From Saposhnikovia divaricata (Eukaryota; Streptophyta; Magnoliopsida; Apiales; Apiaceae), in the NCBI GenBank assembly GCA_036435485.1, contig CM071600.1, forward strand, positions 158,050,546 to 158,114,545: 64,000 nucleotides of DNA. Reading direction: 5' to 3'. The notes under the pieces were generated by a model, which searched no databases, had not been told where the DNA came from, and saw nothing but the letters and a program-made list of their open reading frames with translations. Both the position numbers and the translations under genes were made by a program. The first letter of the stretch is position 1, and each line of letters opens with the position of its first letter. Shown piece by piece: positions 1 to 10,385 of the stretch.

Positions 1-1
1 T

Positions 2-2156
2 CGCAAAAATAGAAGCAATTTCAAATTGGGAAAGACCAAAGACTCCAACGGAAGTAAGAAGTTTTGTAGGATTGGCTGGATATTATAGGAGATTTGTGCA
101 GGATTTTGCTAAGATAGCAGCACCGTTAACCCGACTCACTCGTAAAACTGAGAAGTTTGTGTGGACTGATAAATGTGAGGAGAGTTTCCAGGAGCTAAAG
201 AAAAGATTAGTGACAACTCCAGTACTAACTTTACTAGATGAAAAAGGGAACTTTGTGATTTTTAGTGACGCATCCTATAAGGGCTTAGGTTGTGTACTTA
301 TGCAACATGGCATGGTGATTGCTTATGCATCAAGACAATTGAAGGAATATGAGTTAAAATACCCTATCCATGACCTAGAATTAGCTGCCATAGTGTTCGC
401 TTTGAAAATTTATAGACACTATTTATACGGGGAAAAATGTGAGATTTACTCTGATCATAAGAGCTTGAAATACATATTTACTCAAAAAGAATTAAACATG
501 AGACAGAGAAGATGGTTAGAGTTGATCAAGGATTATGATTGTGAGATCCACTACCACCCCGGGAAGGCCAATGTGGTGGCCGATGCCCTTAGTCGAAAAG
601 AAAGACTTAAGATGCTAAGTGCATCAGAAGAGTTAATCAAAAATCTTGAGAGATTGGAAATTGAGGTAAAAATACCAGAAGAAGGTCAAGAGAATCTAAT
701 GGAAATTAGTGTCTAACCACCGTTGTTGGAAAATATTAGGTTATGTCAAGAAAAGAAGATGGAAGAGGAAGAAAAGTCCTCTGTGGAAATAATGACAGGA
801 GAAGAGATTAAATGCGAGAGAGATGAAAAGGGAATCATGAGATATGCATCAAGGATATGGATTCCTAATGTTCAGGAATTAAAAGATGAAATTTTACGAG
901 AAGCTCATAATTCACAGTATTCAATTCAACCAGGCAGCACCAAAATGTATCAGGATTTGAAAGAATTTTATTGGTGGCCAAATATGAAAAAGGATGTTAC
1001 TGAATGGGTACTTAGGTGCTTAACCTGTCAAAAAGTGAAGGCGGAACATCAGAGACCTAGTGGATTGTTGCAGCCATTAGAGATTCCTGAATGGAAATGG
1101 GAACATATTGCTATGGACTTTGTAGTAGGGTTACCAAGGACTAAAACCAACCATGATGCTGTATGGGTAATTGTAGATCGATTAACCAAATCAACCCATT
1201 TTCTTCCGATCAATGAGAGGTATTCGATCGACAAGCTTGTAGATATATACCTGAAAGAGATCATAGTAAGGCATGGTATTCCTGTAACTATTGTATCAGA
1301 TAGGGATCCAAGATTTAACTCTAGGTTCTAGAGGAGTTTTTAGGAGTGTGTTGGAACCAAATTGAACATGAGCACCGCATATCACCCACAAACTGATGGG
1401 CAGAGTGAGAGAACCATTCAAACATTTGAGGATATGTTAAGAGTTTGTTCCCTAGATTTTAAAGGAAGTTAGGATGATCATCTACCATTGATTGAGTTTG
1501 CCTATAACAATAGTTATCATTCAAGCATAGGGATGCCACCATATGAAGCTTTATATGGCCGGAGATGTCGATCTTCTCTATGTTGGGAGGAAGTAGGCGA
1601 ACGAAAGATTTTGGGTCCTGAATTAGTTCAAAAGACAAAATACACAGTAAGTTTAATCAAGGGACGCCTGGCAGCATCTCAGGACAGACAAAGGAAATAT
1701 GAAGCTCTAAAACGTAAAGATAGGGAATACGAAGTAGGAGATTATGTCATGTTAAAAGTATCCCCATGGAAAGGATTGATACAATTTGGCAAGAAGGGAA
1801 AGTTAAGTCCTAGGTTTATTGGCCCTTTTGAAATTCTTAAGCGAGTGGGAAAGGTTGCCTATGAATTAGCGCTACCTCCAAATTTGCAACATGTTCATAA
1901 TGTATTTCACGTATCTCTGTTAAGAGAGTATAGACCTAATGCCAGTCACGTCTTGGAATATGAAGTTGAGGATATACAGCCAAATCTAACTTATATGGAA
2001 AAGCCAGTAGAGATTATTGATCGTAAAGAGCAAGTGCTAAGGAATAAGACCATTCCAATGGTTAAAGTGCTCCGGAAAAATCGAAGGATAGAAGAAGCCA
2101 CATGGGAATTAGAAAGTGCTATGCGAGAAAAGTATCCACGGCTATTTTCAACATGA
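2..2156 (+). pseudogene. pol remnant of element 'a' (RT end, RNase H, integrase, chromodomain)
   Basis: One reading frame spans the whole stretch without frameshift but carries four stops: TAA at 714-716 and TAG at 1329-1331, 1341-1343 and 1470-1472. Visible landmarks are the end of RT (GLAGYYRRFVQDFAKI), RNase H (DASYKGLGCVLMQ, then HDLELAAIVFAL), the integrase HHCC region (ending CLTCQKVKAEHQ), the catalytic core (AMDFVVGLPRT, SDRDPRFNSRF, TDGQSERTIQT), and a chromodomain-like end (EIIDRKEQVLRNKTIPMVKV ... ATWELES). By comparison with the element at 58749-62648, two of the stops replace Trp in FWRSF and NWDDH, and one replaces Gln before PPL. The enzyme would process, copy and integrate the element if intact. 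It is clearly dead here. Confidence 0.92.
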
Positions 2157-2175
2157 TTCCGGGATGGAATCCTTT

Positions 2176-2189
2176 TAAGGGAGGGAGAC
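2176..2189 (+). other. Polypurine tract of element 'a'
   Basis: The purine-rich run TAAGGGAGGGAGAC lies directly before the LTR start TGTGATATTCC. This is where plus-strand DNA synthesis is primed in LTR retrotransposons. Elements 'd' and 'e' carry equivalent tracts in the same position. Confidence 0.85.
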
Positions 2190-5100
2190 TGTGATATTCC
2201 CTAACTTTTGTAATGCTACAGTATCTCAATGAATAGTAATTTTTTGGATTTATGGAGAAAGATATGTAATTACTCTATGTGCGAATCGGAAAATGAATAA
2301 GTTGAAATCATATTATTGTTGTACTATGAAAATGAGTGACTGGAAATGATCACGGATTTTAAAGATTCTCGAGTATGGACTCTAAAGGTTTTCGATTTCA
2401 ATTGAGTCCTTCTGGTATTGGATATTAGGGAATATGAAAATTTTAAAAGGATTTATACTATAAGAAATTTGACGGAATTAGATTAAACCCTAAAAATGAG
2501 CAAAGCAAAGGATTACCATAGGAACTTGGATTGATAAACGAATTGTGAGTAAATGAGTATGAAAAAAACAAAACAACCGAGATTAACATTATAACAAGGA
2601 TATATATACCACATTATCACTTACCAAAATCACTAACACATTATTTAGAAATTAAAAACAAGATTATATGATCATATACCATGACATCATGAGTTAGGCA
2701 ACTTCCACTGACCATTTAACCAAAGATTATCTAGTAATTACTTGATATATATATATATATATACTTGTTTTGATGATTTATATGTATATATATATATAAA
2801 TCATCAAATATCTACCAAGCTCTAGATTCTTTCCAACAACCACAAAAATCTCTCACCTTCTTCTTCATCACCCCATTCAGCCAAGTAAGAAAAAAAAAAG
2901 AAAAAGAAAATTCAAGCACCTAGCTCAAGCAACTATAAATCAAGGGAAAATTCACGGAGCTTGTTCAAGTATAGATTAAGGTATGTACAAAGTTTGAGAG
3001 ACAACAAACTTCATTTGCATAGGTAATAAATTCATCAAAGTTGATGGATGAATAGTAATGAATAGTAACTAACTTGAGTTTTGTGTTTGTTTTGAAAGAT
3101 TAAGGTATATTAAGGTTGTATCAAGGTTTCTCAAGTACTACAAGCCTTTATTAAGATTGTTACAACATCAAGGAAGGTAGAAACATCTTTACTCTTTTGA
3201 GTTTATGGTTGATTATGATTGGTTTTTAGGTTAAACTAGTATAAAGTATGAAATCATGGTTATATAAGTGTTTATAAGTGTTTTGATTGAATATGGAAGT
3301 GTTTTGTGCTTGTAACCATGGCTAGTATGATGACCACATGGTGAATGGAATGAGATATGTGTTGGATGATGAGTTTGGAGGGGTGAAAATTTGGAAAGTA
3401 TGAAAGTATAGCCGTTATAATGCCTGATTTTCGTTAAAACAGAAACTACCTTGTTTAAGGCAGAAAATTTCGAACTGGTCAAGGTCAGTAAGAGGTACCA
3501 ACTGGTCATGATAAGATAGATCTTGCTTCATATATTGTTTTGATATAAAGAACGTAAAAATCTAATGAACGGTTTAGGAGAAAAGTGAGTTTTAGTGAAA
3601 GTCGTTCGGAAAACCGAGAATCCCTAAATATGTTAGCTTTGAACTCATGGACATTATATTTAAATGTCTTTGGTATGGTTATACAAGGATTAGGGGATCA
3701 AGTGAGCTAAGTGGTTAAGGTAATTGTTGTTAGTAATATTAAATTATAATGGGATATATTTCTAACGGTGATTCTTTTCGTTTCTATAGAGACTCGAAAC
3801 GAACCTCGAATCGCTTCTACTCGACTTAGAAACCAAGGAAAGATTTCTTATATCTTTACTTTGATAAATTGTAAGGTTCCTGGAAAATGGTTTTGCTAGA
3901 TATATATGTGGTTCTATGAGTATTATACTGATAGGGACATGTTTCCCTGATTCCTGTTATTACTTGATATGGATATGGATAGTGCAAGATACTTTATGGA
4001 CAAAAAGGGAAATGCTATATATAAAAATATGATAATATTAAAAATTAAATAATAAGTTATATTGATGAGCGACCGGGAGCCAGAAGGATAGAGTATATAT
4101 ATGATAATATTATGAATAGAAAACCAATATTTACTGGTATAAATAAAAACAGGAAATATATACTATAAAGAATATTTTCTTCCAATTGTTTTAAAGAATA
4201 TTAAAAGTATTAAATATGATTTTAGAAGTCAAGGGTTAGATTCTTTGATGAAATCTTAACTCTGAAGTTTATTCAGAATTTATAAAAGGGTAAAGTGGGA
4301 AATGGAAAATGGAAATTATGAAGGGATATCCTTCAGAATAAAATGGTATAACAACTTTATAATGGGGATTCTAACATTATGGGCTGAGTTTAATACAGTC
4401 CAGCATTCAACACTTTATTTCGGCCCATGTGTTGCCGAAGGAGAATTGTGGTGAACTTTCCTCAAGGGATGATGACCGGAGTGGATCATTCCTTCTACTA
4501 GTAGTAAACAGGGAATAGGTACGAATAGGGTGACTGATCTTCGTCCTGACGTATCTGGCTACAGTGAAGATCCCCGAAATTCTTAAAGGAATTGTAGACA
4601 ATTATATTATATTGATAACTTGAAAAGAAGGAATTGGCATGGAACAATGGAATATATTAAATGATTAGAAGAGAAACTAATATTATATTATTAAATAAAA
4701 GGGAAGTAATATAATAATGAATAACAAGCAAGTTTATGTTGGTGTATTACTGCGCAAACAAGATATAACTATTTATGGAAATAATTTATTTATTTACCTT
4801 GTAACTTCATCTTTTATATTATATTGGAACATTGTTCATTTTACGGATAACAAATGTTTCCGAGATTTTTATGAAATGATTATATGTTATACTTCATAAT
4901 GGTTTAAAAAATTTGTCTTGATGAGCTATTATAGCTCACTCTTGCTTATGTTTATATAACATCTATATTAGATGCCGCCGATACGTCGCACAACACCCCG
5001 GAAGAGGGTAAGGGCAGGACTATATGATAGAGAGCTGTCACCCATTCCTGAGGTAGCTTATCTATATATGTTCAGGGTATGAGTAGACGTATGTAAGTTA

Positions 5101-5398
5101 ATTAAGAAGGTTGATGTAATATACTTTTGGTTGTTGATATGCTTCCTGTAGAAATACTATTCAGCAACACTACTTAAATGGTATTCTGGGTTTGTAATAA
5201 TAACTTTATCTTAACTGTTATTATTGATGGATGTTGTTCTCTGAGCATATGACTAGTGTGTAATGTTCTAAGTGTGGGGTCAGTGGTGTGAGTATAAAAT
5301 GTTATTAAAATATTCAGAGTGTCAAGGGTATAATATGATTAAATGGAAATTGGACCGTGATGACCTGGATTCTTGATCCCGGATCTAGGGCTGTCACA
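2190..5398 (+). repeat. 3' LTR of element 'a' (3209 bp)
   Basis: The LTR starts TGTGATATTCCC right after the purine tract and ends GGATCTAGGGCTGTCACA. Its ends form the short inverted repeat TGTGA...TCACA. The end resembles the LTR ends of 'b' and 'e' (GGATCTGGGGGTGTTACA), so these are related families. The body is AT-rich and contains a hairpin and a small arginine-rich ORF near 4922-5082. No second insertion is seen inside it. Confidence 0.88.
4972..5082 (+). CDS. Arg-rich mini-ORF in LTR 'a', possible first exon
   Basis: A 36-codon ORF begins MPPIRRTTPRKRVRAG. It lies 33 nt after a near-perfect palindrome TGAGCTATTATAGCTCA (4922-4938). After codon 27 the sequence reads GAG|GTAGCT (donor-like GT at 5053-5054), in phase 0. 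The same arrangement (hairpin, arginine-rich ORF, GAG|GTAG) occurs in LTR families b and e, whose ORF shares the pattern RRT..RK.V and the ending I.E before the GT. I infer that only 4972-5052 is exonic. The acceptor partner is outside the window because the 5' leader of this element is not present. Protein function is unknown. Confidence 0.45.
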   Translation: MPPIRRTTPRKRVRAGLYDRELSPIPEVAYLYMFRV

Positions 5399-5489
5399 AC
5401 TACTTGGGTTCGGATACATTCCTTGCTCTTATTGATGACCACGATAGAGAGGTTCAACCAGATAGCATGACTATTGGTTGGGAGAAGGC
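5399..5489 (+). pseudogene. Possible host-exon fragment, left piece
   Basis: This 91-bp stretch between LTR 'a' and the solo LTR 'b' is open in the frame starting at 5401 (YLGSDTFLALIDDHDREVQ and on to TIGWEKA). If the solo LTR and one copy of its target duplication are removed, the frame continues without a break into 9794-9902. I do not recognise the protein. It could be an old gene exon or coding sequence of another transposon that served as the landing site. The joined frame is only about 67 codons long, so chance openness is not excluded. Confidence 0.35.
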
Positions 5490-7984
5490 TGTAAGAACCC
5501 AGATTTTTGGTAGAAATAAAACTTTTATTTTTCAATGTAAAAGTGAATAGTGGTTACGACAGCGATGTAAGGATTATTCGAATGAATGAATGGAATGGAA
5601 TGGAATTCGACTTAAATATTTATATGTCTTGAAGAATGCTAATGGTTGACAACTTAGATAAGAATAATCTATCTCCTAGGGGAATAAGATATGGAAATTC
5701 TAAGTAGGAGAATTTTCTCATGTCATCCAGATCGATAACGGTTAGTCCAGTGGTTCCGTGAAAGGGTCAAGGAATGCCCGAGAGAGAATGGGGACATTGT
5801 CATAAATGTAGGGAATAAAGAAAGAATAAAGAGTGAATAGTGATTTGGTGGAATTAGGAATATTATTAGACGACGCTATATAAAAGTACCCGGAATGAAA
5901 TTTTGAGTTCGTATTAGTAATCCAGGGGAAAAAGAGTGTATGTAAAAGCTGTCGGATTCTGAAAAATAGCACTTTTATTTTCCCCGAGATTTCCCTGGAC
6001 ACTGAAAGACCTAAGAGATTATTAAAAGGATTTAAGGAAAATGGATTCGAGAATTATTAAGAATGATGGAGAATGGTAGTATAAATATTAAGGAGATTTC
6101 CGGTAAAACCCTAACTAGAAATCCTTGAGTTATTCCCCCGAACGATTAGCAAATTAAGCAATAACCGGACAAAGAATCAAGCAGGGAAGCAAGGTGCATG
6201 CATGTGCAAGGGAAAATATCTAGTAACCAAATAGTTGTATAAGTAACTACCAAGGTTAGAAAGCTAACTAGTACTTAGCCTTACTTTATAATCTAACAAC
6301 AACAAATCAACACTTGTCCCTCCTAATTACATCATCCATTGCATAATCACTTTATTAAAGCAACCAAGGATGAGATATTATCTTGAACATATCACTTTAT
6401 GCATTATTTCAAAGCAACCAACACAAAAACATCAAACTCTCTCAAAACTTCATCCATTCGGCCCCTTTGGAATTCAAAATCCAAAACCCATCTTCCACTC
6501 CTTGTTTGATCATGAAACTTTTATGGTGAGACTTACATTTCATATAAATGATCTCCTAAAAATTTCAAACCCAAACTCCTTTGTTTCCATTTTCAAAAAA
6601 TCAATTAGTAGGAGGGTGAATAGTGTTTTTCAAGAACTAATCTTTGTTTTCATGTTTCTTTTGATTGATCTAGCAAGTTTAAGGCAACCCAAGGACCATA
6701 CCAAGCTTTCGAAGGCTAGTTCATACTCCCAAGAAGGTATAACATCCTTTAAAACCTAGATATACTTTAAGTTTATGGATGTTCTTGATGGATCTATCTT
6801 AGTATGACTATGTTAATGTTATAAGCATGATTAGTTAAGTTATTTAGTGATTTTAGTAGTATGATGCATATGTTGGTAAAGCATGATGTTCTTTGGCATT
6901 TTGAGATAAGAAATCATGTGTATAAGTTGGATCTATGCCCGGTGTGGCTTGGTTGGATTGTTATGATTTTTGGAACGTTCGATATATAGCCGTTATAATG
7001 CCAAAATTTCGTTAGCATTAAGAAAACGTGTTTGACAGTAGCTTTAATCCACTGTCTAGCTTCGTATTCTACCATGATAAGATAGATAATGTTCCAAGCT
7101 TCGTTTTGATATAAAGATCGTGTGAAATGGACTTACGGTTTAGGATTTATGGACGATTTACTAAAAGTAGTTCGCAACCGTAAACGAGAGTTCGTAACTG
7201 AAATTGAACCCTCGTAAAATACTTAAGTCAGTGGCGAATCATGGTAATTAAATACTAGAGATAAAAAGGAAGGTGTGAGAGAAAACCTCATATGAAACGG
7301 ATCATTTTTCGATTTTATAAAAATGTTTGAATCAAGGTTAAACGCGAATGAACCCCTTAAAAGTATAACTTTGGTTATAACTTAGAAAACGAGCGATAAA
7401 ACTCGAGGTATAATCTTGGTTCGTAATCGACCGACTTTAGAACTTCTACGACTTAAGTATATACCAAGTACGGGTATGATGACATGTCTTAATAACGAAC
7501 AAATGTCGGATCGTATCGGTGATAAAAAGAGTTACACTAAAAGGTGTATAACGAGATAATTCGAAAACATGTTTGGACTTAAGTTGATACTTAGCTTTTA
7601 AAAAGTGTTAAGTGATTAATCTCGAATATTCTGACTATTTATAGATCGTTGAACTGACCCGGGACACACTACCACTACCTCTACTCGTACTCGATTACCA
7701 GGCAAGTTTCAAATCCTTTTTAAAGGTTGTTGTTGTGAATATATATGCTTTCCGTTATACATATGCCATAGCATGCATGCCTACATTCAAGTTCTATTGT
7801 TATACCTGTTCCCTGATTTAAATGTTTGCTTATAACCTAGATAGGTAATATATCGGTTATAAGCCGGACATGGTTAAGACCCTTAAGTGAAGGGCATCTG
7901 AATCTTATTCTTCGAATATAGACCGGGAGTCAGTACTGCTTGATATATCTTGATTATTTTGGGGAAGAATATTTAAGTAAATAT

Positions 7985-8400
7985 CTTTCCATTATTTATT
8001 TATAGAATATTCATTCATCGCGTATTATTTCGAATATTCGTTTGGAATATTGTTTCGAATATTCAATTAAACTTTATTTATTCAATGAGTATTATTCTCC
8101 AATATTCATTTTAAGTTGATTCATTTATCGAATATTTCTTTGGAATTTATTCATTATTTATTTATTGAATATTATTTCAAATACTCATTTGATCATCATC
8201 TAACTATTATTTTGAATATTCATGCGAGTTTTATTTATTCGATAAGAATTATTAATTTAAATATTCATTAATTATTTAATGAATATTATTTGTGAATATT
8301 TACTCAAGAATCATTCTGAGTAATATTTTATATTAAGATTGATCCTTCAATATTTATACCTTAATAAATATTCTTTGGAATATTTGTTTAATTCCTCTAA
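7985..8400. repeat. GAATATT palindrome array in LTR 'b'
   Basis: About 400 bp are filled with repeated GAATATT / AATATTC motifs, many arranged as head-to-head pairs such as GAATATTATTT...GAATATTCATT. The same type of array is present in the sister LTRs at about 50985-51600 and, reversed, at 47770-48270, so it is a family feature and not random AT-richness. It should fold into many short hairpins. Confidence 0.65.
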
Positions 8401-9380
8401 CTCGTTTCAAAAGCGATTCATTTCATTTAAATATTATCTTCGACCTTCGAATATTATGTAAATTATTTCGGAGTCTTATTATTAATACTTGTATCAAGAA
8501 AGGTTCTCAAAACTCCCTTCTTCATTCAAAATCTAACTATCAAATTATAAGGGAACCTTACTTGGGAGATGTTATTTATCTTGTTAACTTCCCGGTCATA
8601 AATCTTTCGAAAAGTATTCCTTTCACTCGCAACTTGGATTGCTATCTATTGCATCTGTGTACCCTCTCATCATTCGAGGGGTAAGATTATTGGAACAAGA
8701 TGGTATCCTCTAACAAGTAGCAGCTTGGAAGATATGATGTTAAATTTTCCTTTCCAACTAGATACGACTACTTTGTGGAGTCTTATCAACAAGTATTATA
8801 CTTGGGGAAAGGGTGACGAACTTTACGTCAAAGTCATGAACTTCTTTTCGAACTTGGAGTCGTGTAAGAGGCCGAGTAGCGACGGTCCATCCCATTGGCA
8901 CAATCGTTGACCGGGGAGATCTAACAGAGCGGTAGGCATGTAAATCTGTCAGCTCTTCCTTCTACCGGTAGAAAATCTAAATTAAGCTGTACAATCTGCG
9001 ACTGATCATCGTAAGGATTGGAACAGCGGGCGCGGTGAATACTCCAGCATTAGTTCATCATTCAAATTCATTTATTTTATGCAACATTATCATTGTTGGC
9101 AGTATTGGAAAAGCATTCATAATTGGAATTGTAATATTTTCTGCAAGTTCCTCTTTTAGATAAATGATGATATTTTGCTTATCTTTTGTGTAGCAAGTAT
9201 GTCCATGGAATATATATTTTGAGTTACCTTGTAACTTCATCATTTACCTTATACTGGTATTATCTTCGCTAATTCATGGCATGTGGTTTCAAAGATATTT
9301 AAACTGCTATATATATATATATCATCACTGTTCAGTTATATTGTTGTTGGTAGGCTATTGCTCACCCTTTCTTATTTATT

Positions 9381-9497
9381 ATGTCACAACAACAGCTAGG
9401 ACAGATGGCTCGCGTAAGGCGCACTCGGCGCAAGCAGGTTACCCGACCCACAGGACTCCCCGCTGATATGCTAGCTGCCATTGCTGAGGTAGCATAG
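9381..9497 (+). CDS. Arg-rich mini-ORF in solo LTR 'b', possible first exon
   Basis: A 38-codon ORF beginning MSQQQLGQMARVRRTRRKQ follows a hairpin-like motif (GTAGGCTATTGCTCAC, about 9351-9366). After codon 36 the sequence is GAG|GTAGCA with a donor-like GT at 9489-9490 in phase 0. The ORF is nearly identical in element 'e' (52575 and 56061). Because this is a solo LTR there is no downstream leader to splice to, so here it is a relic. The protein is strongly basic and its function is unknown. Confidence 0.5.
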   Translation: MSQQQLGQMARVRRTRRKQVTRPTGLPADMLAAIAEVA

Positions 9498-9793
9498 ATA
9501 GACAGCTTTTGCTCCGAGCTTAATTATATGTATAATTAATGTTAATCAGCGGCAAAAACTTTAAACTTATGTTGTTACTCCTTTTGGGCTTGTAATAACT
9601 TTTACTCGTAAACCCTTTATGTAAGACTTATTTCAATTTCATCTCTGGGACTATAACTGTGTGTGTGTGTGTGAGTGGATATTATTGTGGGGTCACAACA
9701 TGCTACTTATTTATGTTGGACTCAAGTCGAGTATTATGTATGAAACATGAGACCGTAACGACCCGATCCCGGATCTGGGGGTGTTACAAAGGC

Positions 9794-9902
9794 CGTGAAT
9801 GCAATAAGCCGTGACCACAAAGGGGTCATTTTTCCTTCTTTTTACCCAAGTCCCTGGAAGGTAAACAACACAGATGATCTTGTTGAGGGTGTTGGCACTA
9901 CC
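9794..9902 (+). pseudogene. Possible host-exon fragment, right piece
   Basis: This continues the frame of 5399-5489 after removal of solo LTR 'b' (VNAISRDHKGVIFPSFY, then PSPWKVNNTDDLVEGVGTT). It stops where the copia LTR starts at 9903 (TGTTAGGATTTG). The five bases before that LTR are CTACC. The rest of the original frame, if it exists, should lie beyond the far end of copia element 1, outside the window. No family was recognised. Confidence 0.35.
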
Positions 9903-9977
9903 TGTTAGGATTTGTGGGTGATAGCGTAGAGACAACTTAACTAGTACTTAGTTTATTTGTATTTGCTAAGTAGAACA

Positions 9978-10385
9978 TACTGTCACAGCCAGAGTGTGTT
10001 CTTGTAATCAAATAATTGCTGAAATGTAATAAGTATGTATCTTGGAAGAAGTTCATTGATATGTTCAAGCCTCAAGAGAATACATCAGTTCGACAGCAAT
10101 AATAAAGTTACTGTCAATACATTGATGGTAACGTTACAAGACAACTGCATGTTGCAAGGTCACGACAGCAAGTTTCATTTGACAGCAACATTGGCTGAAG
10201 CAGGGGACATCAACATTCTCACACTTGACAGCAAGTTTGGAGTTCCGACAACAACATTGGCGGGAGCTCATACTGTCAACTACTGAATATTCCTATGACA
10301 GTAAACTTGGCGGCAAGGGTTACTGTCTCACTGAATTATTTGATTTGGGGATTTTATCTCAGTCAAACCCCCGTGACAGTTTAGA
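9978..10385. promoter_or_regulatory. Cluster of TGACAG/CTGTCA motifs in the copia 1 LTR
   Basis: About ten copies of GACAGCAA-like or TACTGTC-like motifs occur in both orientations within about 400 bp of the upstream part of the LTR, including ACTGTCAC near 9979, several GACAGCAA copies and GTGACAGTTT near 10373. The motif also recurs in the element's gag extension (about 40220-40380) and its 3' non-coding part (about 44215-44275). TGAC-containing motifs are bound by plant TALE homeodomain proteins. A promoter or enhancer role is inference only. Confidence 0.45.

Larger units (their letters stand above)
1..5398 (+). mobile_element. Tekay-type Ty3/gypsy retrotransposon 'a', 3' part
   Basis: The window opens inside the reverse transcriptase of a Ty3/gypsy element and runs through RNase H, integrase and a C-terminal chromodomain to a purine tract and a 3.2 kb 3' LTR. 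The order RT, RNase H, integrase defines Ty3/gypsy, and the C-terminal chromodomain plus very long LTR point to the Tekay (Del) chromovirus lineage. The 5' half lies outside the window. The five bases after the LTR are ACTAC, the expected target-site duplicate, but its partner is not visible. Four in-frame stops make this copy non-functional. Confidence 0.9.
5490..9788 (+). repeat. Solo LTR 'b' of a Tekay-type element (4.3 kb)
   Basis: The LTR starts TGTAAGAACCCAG and ends GATCTGGGGGTGTTACA. It is flanked by a perfect 5-bp target duplication AAGGC (5485-5489 and 9789-9793) with no internal element region, which is the signature of a solo LTR left by recombination between two LTRs. It belongs to the same family as the LTRs of element 'e' (48421-52982 and 62682 onward) and the antisense LTR at 46377. 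Inside are an AT-rich array of GAATATT palindromes (about 7985-8400) and a hairpin with an arginine-rich mini-ORF (9381-9497). A 129-codon frame at 6370-6759 is not conserved in the sister LTRs and is not called. Confidence 0.92.

Noticed and set aside
6370..6759. 129-codon frame in solo LTR 'b'
   Set aside because: Not conserved in the sister LTRs of element 'e', and composition is like the surrounding AT-rich LTR.
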